Source: Promicromonospora sp049532985 (GTDB lineage Bacteria > Actinomycetota > Actinomycetes > Actinomycetales > Cellulomonadaceae). Taken from it: a stretch of DNA of 64,000 nt. The translations under genes were made by a program, and so were the position numbers. The notes below the pieces were generated by a model. That model ran no database searches and had not been told where the DNA came from. It was given only the letters and a program-made list of their open reading frames with translations. This document shows positions 43,748 to 51,947 of this stretch, one piece after another. The stretch spans positions 4,898,001 through 4,962,000 of the forward strand of contig NZ_CP186693.1 in NCBI RefSeq assembly GCF_049532985.1. The letters run 5' to 3'. Within the stretch, counting starts at the first letter, position 1. Every line of letters begins with the position of its first letter.

Positions 43748-44644
43748 ATGCCTGCACGCACGCCAGTACCGGCGTCAGGAACGCTGATGCGAGAGCTTGA
43801 CCACGACTGGGCCGACCTGGTCCGCACGCGGTCGTTCGCCGCGGAGATCGAACGGTTCGTCGCGCGCTTCCCGCAGCTTGCGGGTCTGCGCACCGGTGAC
43901 TCCGTGCGGCTCGCCCCCGCGGACGCCGACGAGGTGCTCTATGCGCTCATCGTCGAGCACGCCCGCGGCAGCTTCGCCGCCGGCCGCGCGGTGCTGCAGT
44001 GCATGCTCCCCGCCGTCCGCACGATCGTGCGCCGGTCGCGCCGCCACTACCCGGACGTGCAGGACCTCGAGCAGGAGGCGGCCGCCGCGATGTGGGACGC
44101 GATCACCCACTACGACCTCGAGCGCAGCGGCCGCGTCGCGATGCGCCTGCAGGGGCACACCCTGACGCGCGTCGTCGGCGACCGTGCCCCGCACGCGCAG
44201 GGTGGCCGTGCCAGCCGCGGCCCCCGCGTCGCGGAGATACCCACCGACACGAGCACGCTGACCGTGCTCGAGCGGCCGGCGACGCCCGACCCCGGGCCCG
44301 ACGCCGTGTACTCGCTCGCGAGCTTCTCGCTCGGCACCACCGGCGAGGTGCTCGACGTCATCGCGTGGGGTCTTGACCAGGGTGCCCTGACGCGCGACGA
44401 GGCAGCTCTCCTGGCGCGCCTGTACGCGCCGGACCCCGATCTCCCGGAGTACGCCGAGCTCGGCTCGGGTCGCGGGAACTACCAGCGGCGGGTGGCCCAT
44501 GAGCTGGGCATCTCGCACGCAGCCTTGCGCCAGCGGGCGAGTCGCGCAGTGCGACGGCTGGCGGAAGCCGTTCAGTCCGGTGGTCTGTCTGGGGGACAGC
44601 CGGGCGAACGGGACGATGAGCGACGACGGCGGCCGAAGGGCTGA
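43748..44644 (+). CDS. Sigma-factor-like protein
   Basis: The 298-residue protein shows a sigma-70-like layout. A region-2-like segment (about residues 85-145) includes YPDVQDLEQEAAAAMWDAITHYD, the typical helix before a -10-recognition region. A region-4-like helix-turn-helix (about 248-278) reads RRVAHELGISHAALRQRASRAVRRL. Overall similarity to known sigma groups is weak, and a phage-style or accessory sigma-like role is equally possible. The ATG at 43748 is preceded by GGAGGGGGG. It lies between the minus-strand T4SS-like operon and the plus-strand Tad operon, so it is well placed to control either or both. Confidence 0.65.
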   Translation: MPARTPVPASGTLMRELDHDWADLVRTRSFAAEIERFVARFPQLAGLRTGDSVRLAPADADEVLYALIVEHARGSFAAGRAVLQCMLPAVRTIVRRSRRHYPDVQDLEQEAAAAMWDAITHYDLERSGRVAMRLQGHTLTRVVGDRAPHAQGGRASRGPRVAEIPTDTSTLTVLERPATPDPGPDAVYSLASFSLGTTGEVLDVIAWGLDQGALTRDEAALLARLYAPDPDLPEYAELGSGRGNYQRRVAHELGISHAALRQRASRAVRRLAEAVQSGGLSGGQPGERDDERRRRPKG

Positions 44645-44694
44645 GCACTGGGGGGTGCGTGAAGCCCAGAGGTCGTCAGAAGTCCGTCTCATCG

Positions 44695-44727
44695 CGAGAG
44701 GGCCCCACCGCCAGCGGGGCCCTCTCG
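44695..44727 (+). terminator. Terminator after the sigma-like gene
   Basis: A perfect 12-bp stem CGAGAGGGCCCC with a 9-base loop, followed by TCATGTCC. It is about 50 bases after the stop codon. Confidence 0.75.
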
Positions 44728-44850
44728 TCATGTCCGCGGACTGGTGCGCGCGATGCCATGTCCCGGTGAACACCCAGGTCAGCGCTGTGATTTGTCGACG
44801 GCACGTGCGGTGCGGGAGCCTTCTCCCACGCGCTGACCTGTGCAGTCAAC

Positions 44851-44864
44851 ACCACAGCTGTGGT
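44851..44864. promoter_or_regulatory. Perfect palindrome, possible operator of the Tad operon
   Basis: ACCACAGCTGTGGT is a 14-bp perfect palindrome in the region between the sigma-like gene and the Tad operon. Regulatory use is inferred from position only. Confidence 0.4.
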
Positions 44865-45067
44865 ATCGGCGGGCAAGGGTCGGATCGTTCAAGGGTCACT
44901 CAATATTCAAGTCATCTCCACAACTTTGAAGTCTCCTTGACCTAGCGGGCGTCCCCCAGCCTGATTAGCGTTCAACCTGCCGGGTCCGCCCGCGTGGTCG
45001 AGGATTACCAGCGGCGTCACATCGTGACGACCGCAGGAGATCCTCGGCCAGCACGGGCAGGAGCACG

Positions 45068-45868
45068 GTGGAGACAGACGCACGCAAGGGAACCGCGACG
45101 GGACCCGCCCCGGGGGTACCCGAGGTGGTCTCCGCCGGCGGGGTCGGAGGAGACGGCACGGTGAGCAGTGGCACGAAGGTCGCGAGCCAGGACCAGCAGG
45201 TCAGGTCCGCGACAAGACCCCAGCGACCCGCACCCCCCGGGCCGCTGAAGCCGACGCGCGCCCGGCGCCGTCCGGCGCTCATCGCGCTCGGCCTCGCGCT
45301 CGTGGCGCTCAGCGTGCTCGCGTCCGTGTACCTGGTCAGCACGCTCGGCCGGACGTACGAGGTGCTCGCGATCACGAACGACGTGCCGCGCGGCACCGCC
45401 GTCACCCCGACCGACATCGGGATCGTCGAGCTGCCTCTGGGCACGGGGTCGGCGCTGCTCGACCCGATCTCCGCCGATGACATCAGCCAGTACAAGGGCA
45501 AGATCGCCGCGACCGACCTCAAGAAGGGCCAGCTCCTCACGCCCGCGAGCGTGGTGGACGAGCTCCGGCCGCCGGCCGGGCAATCGATCGTCGGCGTCGC
45601 GCTCGCGCCCAACCAGAGGCCGGACACCGCCCTCAGTGCCGGCGACGTCGTCCGGGTGGTCGAGACGCCCGCGACCGGCGGCGAGCCGCCCGCCGGTGCG
45701 CCGTTCAGCATCCCCGCCACGGTGGTCCGCGTGGGGCAGCCCGGCGGATCCATCGGCGACCAGGTCGTCATCGACGTGCAGGTCGAGTCGGCCAACGCCG
45801 CCGCGCTCGCCGCCCGTGCCGCCACCGGGCGCGTGGCCCTCGTGCTCGACTCCACCAGGCAGGGCTGA
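45068..45868 (+). CDS. cpaB: SAF-domain protein, CpaB/RcpC-like
   Basis: The 266-residue protein has a cytoplasmic Pro-rich N-terminus, one membrane helix (PALIALGLALVALSVLASVYLV) and an extracytoplasmic SAF domain (about residues 98-160: VPRGTAVTPTDIGIVELPLG, KGKIAATDLKKGQLLTPASV). A second beta-rich domain follows. CpaB/RcpC proteins use SAF domains in Flp pilus assembly, possibly to touch peptidoglycan. The GTG at 45068 has AGGAG upstream. It opens the Tad operon, 3 bases before the TadZ-like gene. Confidence 0.85.
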   Translation: METDARKGTATGPAPGVPEVVSAGGVGGDGTVSSGTKVASQDQQVRSATRPQRPAPPGPLKPTRARRRPALIALGLALVALSVLASVYLVSTLGRTYEVLAITNDVPRGTAVTPTDIGIVELPLGTGSALLDPISADDISQYKGKIAATDLKKGQLLTPASVVDELRPPAGQSIVGVALAPNQRPDTALSAGDVVRVVETPATGGEPPAGAPFSIPATVVRVGQPGGSIGDQVVIDVQVESANAAALAARAATGRVALVLDSTRQG

Positions 45869-45871
45869 GTC

Positions 45872-46777
45872 ATGGCTCTCGTCGCCCTCGCCAACGCGAA
45901 GGGCTCACCCGGTACCACCACGGCCGCGCTCGTGCTCGCGCTGCAGTGGCCGCGTCCCGTCCTCCTCGTCGAGGCCGACCTGGCCGGGTCGTCGATCCTG
46001 GCCGGCTACTTCCGTGGTCAGCTCCCGCACGACCGCGGCCTGCAGCCGCTCGCCATCGCGCACTCGCACGGTGACCTGGAGGCCGCGTTCTGGGATCAGA
46101 CCATCCCGCTCGTGCGTGACGACCCGGACAGGAAGCTGCTGCCCGGCATCGTCAGCCCACACACCGCGCCCGCGGTGGCCAACCTGTGGGGGCCGCTCGC
46201 CAACCAGCTCGTCGCGCTCGAGCGCGGCGGCATCGACGTGCTGGTCGACCTCGGTCGACTCGGCGCCGGCGGCGTCGTCCGCGAGGACCGCGAGCCGATC
46301 GTCCGGCTCGCCGACCAGGTGCTGATCACCACCGGATCGCGCCTGCCCGACATCGCGGTCACCCGGGAGCTCGTCAAGTCCCGCACGTCCGTGGTGGACG
46401 CCGCAGCCCGCGAGCTCACGAACCTCGCGGTGCTGACCGTCGGCCCGGGCCGCCCGTACGACGCGACCGAGATCGCCCGCACGCTCGGCCTCGGCACCGT
46501 GGGGTCGCTGGCCTGGGACCCCGTCAACGCAGAGGTGCTGTCGGTGGGCTCGCCCGCGGGCCGCAGGTACTCGACGTCACCGCTCGTGCGATCCGCCGGG
46601 CCCGTGATCTCGCGGATCCAGGACCGGACGGAGAAGCGGCGCGCCCGGTTCTCCACCGGCCCGCGCGAGGGCAGCCACACGTCCGGGCCACGTCGCCCGC
46701 CGGAACGCTGGGGCGAGTCCGCGTCCCCGGCCGTGCAGGCGGCCCCGTGGCGTGGCGGCGAGGGGAGCGGCGCGTGA
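45872..46777 (+). CDS. tadZ: TadZ/CpaE-like ParA-family ATPase
   Basis: The 301-residue MinD/ParA-type protein begins ALVALANAKGSPGTTTAALVL, a deviant P-loop in which the signature Lys sits at the start (KGSPGTTT). It has an LLVEADLAGSS switch and an IDVLVDLGRLG Walker-B-like strand. TadZ proteins place the Tad machine at a cell pole. The standard KGGVGKT is degenerate and the DxxPP motif is missing, so ATPase activity may be weak. Its stop overlaps the start of tadA by four bases. Confidence 0.83.
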   Translation: MALVALANAKGSPGTTTAALVLALQWPRPVLLVEADLAGSSILAGYFRGQLPHDRGLQPLAIAHSHGDLEAAFWDQTIPLVRDDPDRKLLPGIVSPHTAPAVANLWGPLANQLVALERGGIDVLVDLGRLGAGGVVREDREPIVRLADQVLITTGSRLPDIAVTRELVKSRTSVVDAAARELTNLAVLTVGPGRPYDATEIARTLGLGTVGSLAWDPVNAEVLSVGSPAGRRYSTSPLVRSAGPVISRIQDRTEKRRARFSTGPREGSHTSGPRRPPERWGESASPAVQAAPWRGGEGSGA

Positions 46778-48468
46778 GCACACCCGAGTTCCCCGACCTG
46801 TCCTCACTGCCGATCTTCCACGACGAGCCTCCCGCCCCGGTGCTGCCGCGCCGGACGCCGGGGACCGGCGGCGGGGCCGGACCGGACCGACGTCCGGCGG
46901 CGCCGCAGAACACCTGGACCGCCACCGTGGACCAGGCGGGCGGTGCCTCCCCGGTTCCCGGCCCCGGCATGCAGACCGGGACCGCCTCTCCCGGCGGGCC
47001 GAACGGCGCGGGCTCGCCCGCGGGGTCCGGTGGACCCGGACGCAGCGGGGCGTCGTCGGGCAACGGCGCCTCACCCTGGGTGGGTGCCGTGGCCCGGGCC
47101 GGCCGCGAGTACCACGGACAGCCCGGTAACCCGCGGCTGCGCGACGCCGAGTTCTGGCGCCAGGTCAACAGCCTGCGCGGCGAGGTCTCCTCCCGGCTGA
47201 CGACGGCGCTCTCGACGCGCGAGCTGGACGAGGAACAGCGCGAGGCGCTGGGCCAGGAGCTGATCCAGCAGGTGGTGCGCGACCACAACGACGCCCTGCT
47301 CTCGGGGGGCCAGCGCAACTGGACCACCGAGTACCAGGTCGAGGTGACGCGTGCGCTCTTCGACGCGCTGTTCCGCCTCGGCCGGCTGCAGCCGCTCATC
47401 GACACGCCCGACGTGGAGAACATCGAGATCACGGGTACGGCACCCGTGCTCCTGCTGATGGGCGACGGCCGGCGCACGTACGCGGAGCCCATCGCGGACT
47501 CCGACGCGGAGCTGATCGACTTCCTGCAGTTCCTCGCGGCGCGCGATCCCGCGAACGAGCGGTCCTTCACGCGGGCGAACCCGTTCCTCAACCTGGACCT
47601 GCCGGGGCGCGTGCGACTGGCCGCCGTCGGCTGGGTGGTGCCCTGGCCGCGCGTGACGATCCGTCTGCAGCGGCTGCAGTCGGTGGACCTGGAGCTGCTG
47701 CGCGAGAACCGTACGGTGGACACCGTGCTGGCCGAGTTCCTGTCGGCGGCGGTCCGCGCGCGCAAGTCGATCGTCGTGTCCGGACAGGGGCAGGGGTCGG
47801 GCAAGACGACCCTGCTGCGGGCGCTCTGCGCCTCCCTCGATCCGTGGGAGTCCATCGCGACCATCGAGACCGACTACGAGCTCTACCTGCACCTGGAACC
47901 CGAGAAGCACAAGCGCGTGGTCGCCCTGCGTACGCGTGAGGGTTCGGGCGAGATGAACACCGCAGGACGCCGCGTCGGCGAGATCAACACGAACGTCAAC
48001 GTCTACGAGTCCCTGCGGCACAACATCTCCCGCGTGATCGTGGGCGAGGTGCGCGGGCCCGAGATCGTGTCCATGTTCCAGGCGATGCAGATGGGCAACG
48101 GCTCGCTCTCGACGGTGCACGCCGACGGCGCCCGCGACGTCGTCGAACGCCTCGTCGGCATGGCCGTGCAGGACTCCACGCTGTCGGAGACGTACGCGTA
48201 CCGGCAGGTGGCGCAGTCGGTGGACCTCATCGTCTTCCTCCGGGTCGACGCCGGGGCCGACGGCCGGCGCGACCGGTACGTCGCCGAGGTGATCGAGGTC
48301 ACGCGCGGCGAGGCGGGCAACCCGGTGGCCGTCACCGACGTGTTCGCGCCGGGGCCGGACGGGCGGGCGGTGCCCAACGTGACGCCGTCGTTCCTCGTGG
48401 ACCTGGAGGCCGTGGGCTTCGACGCGAACCTGCTGAACTACCGCGACGGGCTGTGGGGGAACTCATGA
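46774..48468 (+). CDS. tadA: Tad pilus ATPase TadA (CpaF)
   Basis: This 564-residue hexameric secretion ATPase drives Flp pilus assembly. The first 130 residues are Pro/Gly-rich. The core shows FDALFRLGRLQPLIDTPDVENIEI, the Walker A GQGQGSGKTTLLRAL (about residues 333-347), the acidic Asp box ATIETDYEL, the RVIVGEVRGPEI Walker B region, and the His box NGSLSTVHADG. The GTG at 46774 overlaps the tadZ stop. It is followed by tadB with an ATGA overlap. Confidence 0.94.
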   Translation: MSTPEFPDLSSLPIFHDEPPAPVLPRRTPGTGGGAGPDRRPAAPQNTWTATVDQAGGASPVPGPGMQTGTASPGGPNGAGSPAGSGGPGRSGASSGNGASPWVGAVARAGREYHGQPGNPRLRDAEFWRQVNSLRGEVSSRLTTALSTRELDEEQREALGQELIQQVVRDHNDALLSGGQRNWTTEYQVEVTRALFDALFRLGRLQPLIDTPDVENIEITGTAPVLLLMGDGRRTYAEPIADSDAELIDFLQFLAARDPANERSFTRANPFLNLDLPGRVRLAAVGWVVPWPRVTIRLQRLQSVDLELLRENRTVDTVLAEFLSAAVRARKSIVVSGQGQGSGKTTLLRALCASLDPWESIATIETDYELYLHLEPEKHKRVVALRTREGSGEMNTAGRRVGEINTNVNVYESLRHNISRVIVGEVRGPEIVSMFQAMQMGNGSLSTVHADGARDVVERLVGMAVQDSTLSETYAYRQVAQSVDLIVFLRVDAGADGRRDRYVAEVIEVTRGEAGNPVAVTDVFAPGPDGRAVPNVTPSFLVDLEAVGFDANLLNYRDGLWGNS

Positions 48469-49343
48469 CCACGCTCGTCGCGGTGCTGACCGGGCTCGGT
48501 CTGGGCCTGGGGGTGTGGTTCGTCGTCGTCGGTGCGCAGAAGTACGAGCCGGCGCCGCGGCCCGTGCGCACCACACCGCCGTTCCACGGGCTGCTCCGGC
48601 TGCTCGGTCTGACCAAGGGCGGGCCGCTCTACGCGCAGCGGCAGCTCCTGGCGATCGGGGTGGCCGCGGGCGTCGTGGTCGGGATCGTCACCGGCTGGTG
48701 GTCGCTCGTGCTCATCGTGCCGGTGCTGCTCGTGGGCCTGCCGGCGCTGTTCCGCACCACCACGCAGTCCGACGAGGTGGAGAAGCTCACCGACCTGACC
48801 GCGTGGGTGCGGTCGCTGATCGGCGTGCTGTCCGGCGGAGCCGTCGGGTTGGAGCAAGGTATTGCGGCAACCCTGCACAGCGCGGCGCCGTCCGTGCGCC
48901 CGTCGCTGGCCCGGCTGGTGGCACGTCTGGAGGCACGTCAGCCGATCAAGCCCGCCCTGTACCGGTGGGCGGAGGAGATGGACGACTACTCGGCGGACAT
49001 GATCGCCTCGGCGATGATCCTGGAGTCGGACAACCGGACCGGGGCCGTGGCGCCTGCGCTCCGCCAGCTCGCGGAGTCGCTGTCCGCGCAGGCCAAGGCC
49101 CGCCGCGAGATCGAGTCCGAGCGATCCACCGGCCGCGCGACCGTGCGCTGGGTGACGATCGTGACGCTCGTGGTGCTGGTGGCGACGGCGATGTCCGGCT
49201 ACCTCAGCGGGTACGACTCACCGCTGGGCCAGGTCGTGGCGGTGGTGCTGTTCTCGGCCTACGTGGTCTGCCTGCTGTGGATGCGCAAGATCAGCCTGGG
49301 ACAGCCGATCCCGCGGTTCCTGCCGGACGAGCGGGAGGTCTGA
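48465..49343 (+). CDS. tadB: Tad platform protein TadB
   Basis: The 292-residue inner-membrane protein has a T2SSF domain. A first hydrophobic helix at residues 1-23 is followed by a pair near 60-90, then the cytoplasmic T2SSF region (LTDLTAWVRSLIGVLSGGAVGLEQGI, ADMIASAMILESDNRTGAVAPALRQLAESL) and a C-terminal helix pair. It forms the membrane platform with TadC. Start and stop sit within the operon: ATGA overlap with tadA, one base before tadC. Confidence 0.9.
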   Translation: MTTLVAVLTGLGLGLGVWFVVVGAQKYEPAPRPVRTTPPFHGLLRLLGLTKGGPLYAQRQLLAIGVAAGVVVGIVTGWWSLVLIVPVLLVGLPALFRTTTQSDEVEKLTDLTAWVRSLIGVLSGGAVGLEQGIAATLHSAAPSVRPSLARLVARLEARQPIKPALYRWAEEMDDYSADMIASAMILESDNRTGAVAPALRQLAESLSAQAKARREIESERSTGRATVRWVTIVTLVVLVATAMSGYLSGYDSPLGQVVAVVLFSAYVVCLLWMRKISLGQPIPRFLPDEREV

Positions 49344-49344
49344 C

Positions 49345-50268
49345 ATGTGGCCCTGGGCAGTGGGAACCGGCCTGGTGGCCGGGCTCGGCCTGTTCCTCGT
49401 GGTGCGCGAGCTGCTGCCGTCCACGCCCCGGCTCCAGTCCGCGCTGGACCGGCTGAGCGGTGACGACAAGGTGGAGCCCGTCACGGTGTCGGACGGCGGT
49501 GGCGAGCTGACCGTGACGCAGCGCTACACGCAGGTGTTCGGGGCGTGGGCGCAGCGCAGGCTGCCGGTCACTCTGCTCGGCCGCTGGGGACCGACCCGGG
49601 CGGACCTGGACCTGATCGGCAAGACCGCCACCGACCACTACGGCGAGAAGGCGCTGGGCACGGTGATCGTGCTGGTGGCGGTGCCTTTCCTGGGGCTGTG
49701 CGTGGGGCTGCTCAACCTCGGCCTGCCGGTCGCGCTGCCGTTCGGCGTGGCCCTGGTGCTCGCCCTGGGCGCGTGGTTCCTGCCGGACCTCGACGCCCGG
49801 TCCAAGGCGAAGCGGGCCCGGCAGGAGTTCGCCCGGGCGGTCTCCACGTACCTGGAGCTGCTGGCGATCGAGCGGATCTCGGGCGCGGGCGCCACGCAGG
49901 CCACGTTCGCGGCGGCCCAGGTAGCCGGATCGTGGCCGTTCCGGCGGATCGCAGCAGCGCTCGAACGGAGCCGCTGGGAGGGGCAGGCGCCGTGGGTGGC
50001 GCTGCGCGAGCTGGGTGAGGAGGTCGAGGTGGACGCCCTCGGCGAGGTGGCCTCGATCGTGGAGCTCGCGGGCACGCAGGGTTCCGCGATCCACGACCAG
50101 CTCCAGTCGAAGGCGGCGGCGATGCGCGACGCGCAGCTCGACGTCGAGCAGCAGATCGCGCACGACGCGACGGTGCGGATGACCGTGCCCGGGACCATGA
50201 CTGTCTTTGTGTACTTTTTGATGCTCATCTTCCCAATCGGGGTCACTATGTTTCAGACTGCACCCTGA
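49345..50268 (+). CDS. tadC: Tad platform protein TadC
   Basis: The 307-residue partner of TadB has the same kind of fold: an N-terminal helix, a central helix pair (about residues 110-155), the T2SSF cytoplasmic domain (FARAVSTYLELLAIERISGAGATQATF, VDALGEVASIVELAGTQGSAIHDQL) and a final hydrophobic helix (MTVFVYFLMLIFPIGVTMF). After its stop the operon has an 88-base gap before the pilin gene, where a small GACACC/GGTGTC hairpin (about 50288-50301) may adjust expression. Confidence 0.9.
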   Translation: MWPWAVGTGLVAGLGLFLVVRELLPSTPRLQSALDRLSGDDKVEPVTVSDGGGELTVTQRYTQVFGAWAQRRLPVTLLGRWGPTRADLDLIGKTATDHYGEKALGTVIVLVAVPFLGLCVGLLNLGLPVALPFGVALVLALGAWFLPDLDARSKAKRARQEFARAVSTYLELLAIERISGAGATQATFAAAQVAGSWPFRRIAAALERSRWEGQAPWVALRELGEEVEVDALGEVASIVELAGTQGSAIHDQLQSKAAAMRDAQLDVEQQIAHDATVRMTVPGTMTVFVYFLMLIFPIGVTMFQTAP

Positions 50269-50356
50269 ACCGTCTGGTCCCCCGTGGGACACCGTGGTGT
50301 CACACGAGCCGGTTCTTACCCATTTGTTGAAGTCGACCACACCCCCAGGAGTCACC

Positions 50357-50653
50357 ATGAACCAGCACCTGAGCCAGGGCCGGTCGGCGGCGTCGCGCGC
50401 CGTCGCGCGGGCATCGCTGCGGGCCGCCGCGGCACGCGGTCGCTTCGACGCCCTCAACGGCCGCTTCGCCGAACGCTCGGCCGAGCTCCGTCGTCGGCTG
50501 GAGGCCGACCGCGCGGGCGAGGACGACGCGGGCCTGGAGTCCATCGAGGTGGTCGTGCTGTCGGTGGTGGGCCTCGGCATCGCCATCGCGCTCGGCGCCG
50601 CGATCAAGGGACTCGTCGACCGTTACATGGCGCAGCTCGGCGGCGGTGGCTAG
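50357..50653 (+). CDS. Flp-type prepilin candidate
   Basis: This 98-residue protein has a basic/Ala N-terminal part of about 58 residues. A segment GLESIEVVVLSVVGLGIAIALGAAIKGLV follows at the C-terminus. Gly followed by four residues and Glu, then a hydrophobic stretch, is the class III (prepilin) processing pattern (G^LESIE). The long leader is unusual, since Flp leaders are normally short. The ATG at 50357 has AGGAG 5 bases upstream. The larger intergenic gap before it is normal for a pilin expressed above the rest of the operon. No prepilin peptidase gene (TadV) is in the window. Confidence 0.65.
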   Translation: MNQHLSQGRSAASRAVARASLRAAAARGRFDALNGRFAERSAELRRRLEADRAGEDDAGLESIEVVVLSVVGLGIAIALGAAIKGLVDRYMAQLGGGG

Positions 50654-50656
50654 GAC

Positions 50657-51034
50657 ATGGACGAGCGCGGTGCCTCCTCCATCCAGACCGTCCTCACCTA
50701 CCCGATCGTCCTGATGCTCATCTTCGGGATGGTGCAGGGTGTGCTGTGGTTCCACGCGCAGAACACGGCCCAGTCCGTGGCCAACGGCGCCGTCCAGGCC
50801 ACGCGGGTCGAGGGCGGCACCGTGGAGTCGGGATACGCCGAGGCCTCCGCGCGCCTGGCGCGCGGGGGTGACGCGTTCGCGTCCGTGGACGTGGCCGTGA
50901 CGCGTGGCGAGGAGATGGCCACCGCGCGCGTGGTGGGGCTGGCGCCGTCGATCGTGCCCGGCTTCCGCGGGTTCCGCGTGGAGCAGTCGGCCACGGGGCC
51001 CGTCGAACGCTTCACGTCGGCGGTGGGGCCATGA
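50657..51034 (+). CDS. TadE-like pseudopilin (first)
   Basis: The 125-residue protein has a short charged N-terminus (DERGASSIQTVLTYPIVLMLIFGMVQGVLW) leading into a single hydrophobic helix, then a small extracytoplasmic domain. This is the TadE pattern (RG-x-x-x-hydrophobic). It starts 3 bases after the pilin gene, and its stop overlaps the next start (ATGA). Confidence 0.8.
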   Translation: MDERGASSIQTVLTYPIVLMLIFGMVQGVLWFHAQNTAQSVANGAVQATRVEGGTVESGYAEASARLARGGDAFASVDVAVTRGEEMATARVVGLAPSIVPGFRGFRVEQSATGPVERFTSAVGP

Positions 51035-51471
51035 GTGACGGCCGGCATCCGAGCGGTGGGGAGCGGGGCAACGTCGCGATCAACACCGCCGTCGTCTTTC
51101 CGATGCTGCTGCTCATCGCCCTGCTGCTGGTGATGGCGGGGCGGTTGGTGCTGGCCGAGGGCGTGGTGCAGTCGGCAGCGAACGAGGCGGCGCGGGCGGC
51201 GTCGATCAGCCGGACGGCGGACGTGGCCGGGGTACAGGCGACATCGACCGCCACCTCGACGCTGGTGAACTCCGGCGTGCGCTGCGCGCAGACGTCGGTG
51301 CGGCCGACGACCGACGCGTTCGCGCTCCCGCTCGGGACCGTCGGGACCATCACCGTGCGGGTGGAGTGCGTGGTGCCGCTGAGCGACCTCGGGCTGCCCG
51401 GTGCGCCCGGTTCGCGGACGATCAGCGCGACCGGGACGTCGGTGCTCGACGCGTACCGGGGGCGGTCATGA
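51031..51471 (+). CDS. TadE-like pseudopilin (second)
   Basis: The 146-residue TadE/F-type protein reads SGGERGNVAINTAVVFPMLLLIALLLVMAGRL at the N-terminus, with the usual RG-N-hydrophobic pattern and an outside domain of about 100 residues with two cysteines. It overlaps both neighbours by four bases. Confidence 0.8.
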   Translation: MSDGRHPSGGERGNVAINTAVVFPMLLLIALLLVMAGRLVLAEGVVQSAANEAARAASISRTADVAGVQATSTATSTLVNSGVRCAQTSVRPTTDAFALPLGTVGTITVRVECVVPLSDLGLPGAPGSRTISATGTSVLDAYRGRS

Positions 51472-51947
51472 CCAGGGGAGCTGGGTGGATGAGGGTGCGA
51501 CAGGGGCGGGTGGTACCGCCGGCGCGGGTCCGGGCACGGCGCGAGCGGGGCGAGATCAACATCCTCGCCGCGGGCATGGTGCCTGCGCTCATCATCGCCA
51601 TCGGCCTGGTCGTCGACGGCGGCGGGCGGCTGCACGCCGAGGACGAGGCGGAGTACGCCGCCGACCAGGCGGCGCGCGCCGCGGCACAGCAGATCCGGTT
51701 CGACCGCGCGCAGCTGGGGCTGCCCCCGGAGGTGGACCCGGCGCGGGCGGCACAGGCCGCGTCCGACACGCTCGGCGCGCTGGGTGTCCAGGGCGGCGTG
51801 ACCGCCGTCGACGGCGCCGTCGTCTCGGTCGGGACGCAGGTCACCTACGAGACCACGTTCCTCACGTTGATCGGGATCAGCTCGCTCACCGTCACGGCGG
51901 ACGCCGAGGCACGAGCGGTCCGCGGGATAGGACAGGAGGAGTCCTGA
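51468..51947 (+). CDS. TadG/TadE-like protein (third)
   Basis: The 159-residue protein has a basic leader of about 28 residues and then ERGEINILAAGMVPALIIAIGLVVDGGGRL. It resembles the N-terminal part of TadG (helical anchor with VDGG) but lacks the long von Willebrand-like domain of full TadG. It ends in an extracytoplasmic beta-rich segment. The ATG at 51468 overlaps the previous stop, and its own stop overlaps the next start by one base. Confidence 0.75.
   Translation: MTRGAGWMRVRQGRVVPPARVRARRERGEINILAAGMVPALIIAIGLVVDGGGRLHAEDEAEYAADQAARAAAQQIRFDRAQLGLPPEVDPARAAQAASDTLGALGVQGGVTAVDGAVVSVGTQVTYETTFLTLIGISSLTVTADAEARAVRGIGQEES

Larger units (their letters stand above)
44645..45067. other. 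Intergenic region ahead of the Tad operon
   Basis: This 423-base stretch has no gene. It holds the terminator of the sigma-like gene (44695-44727), a 14-bp perfect palindrome (44851-44864), and an AT-richer zone at 44885-44970 with TTGACC at 44937 and TAGCGT at 44966. The zone probably includes the Tad promoter, although the spacing does not fit a classical one. Confidence 0.5.

Noticed and set aside
34489..44644. Interpretation of the T4SS-like operon as a complete integrative conjugative element
   Set aside because: No integrase, relaxase, coupling protein or flanking direct repeats were found in the window.
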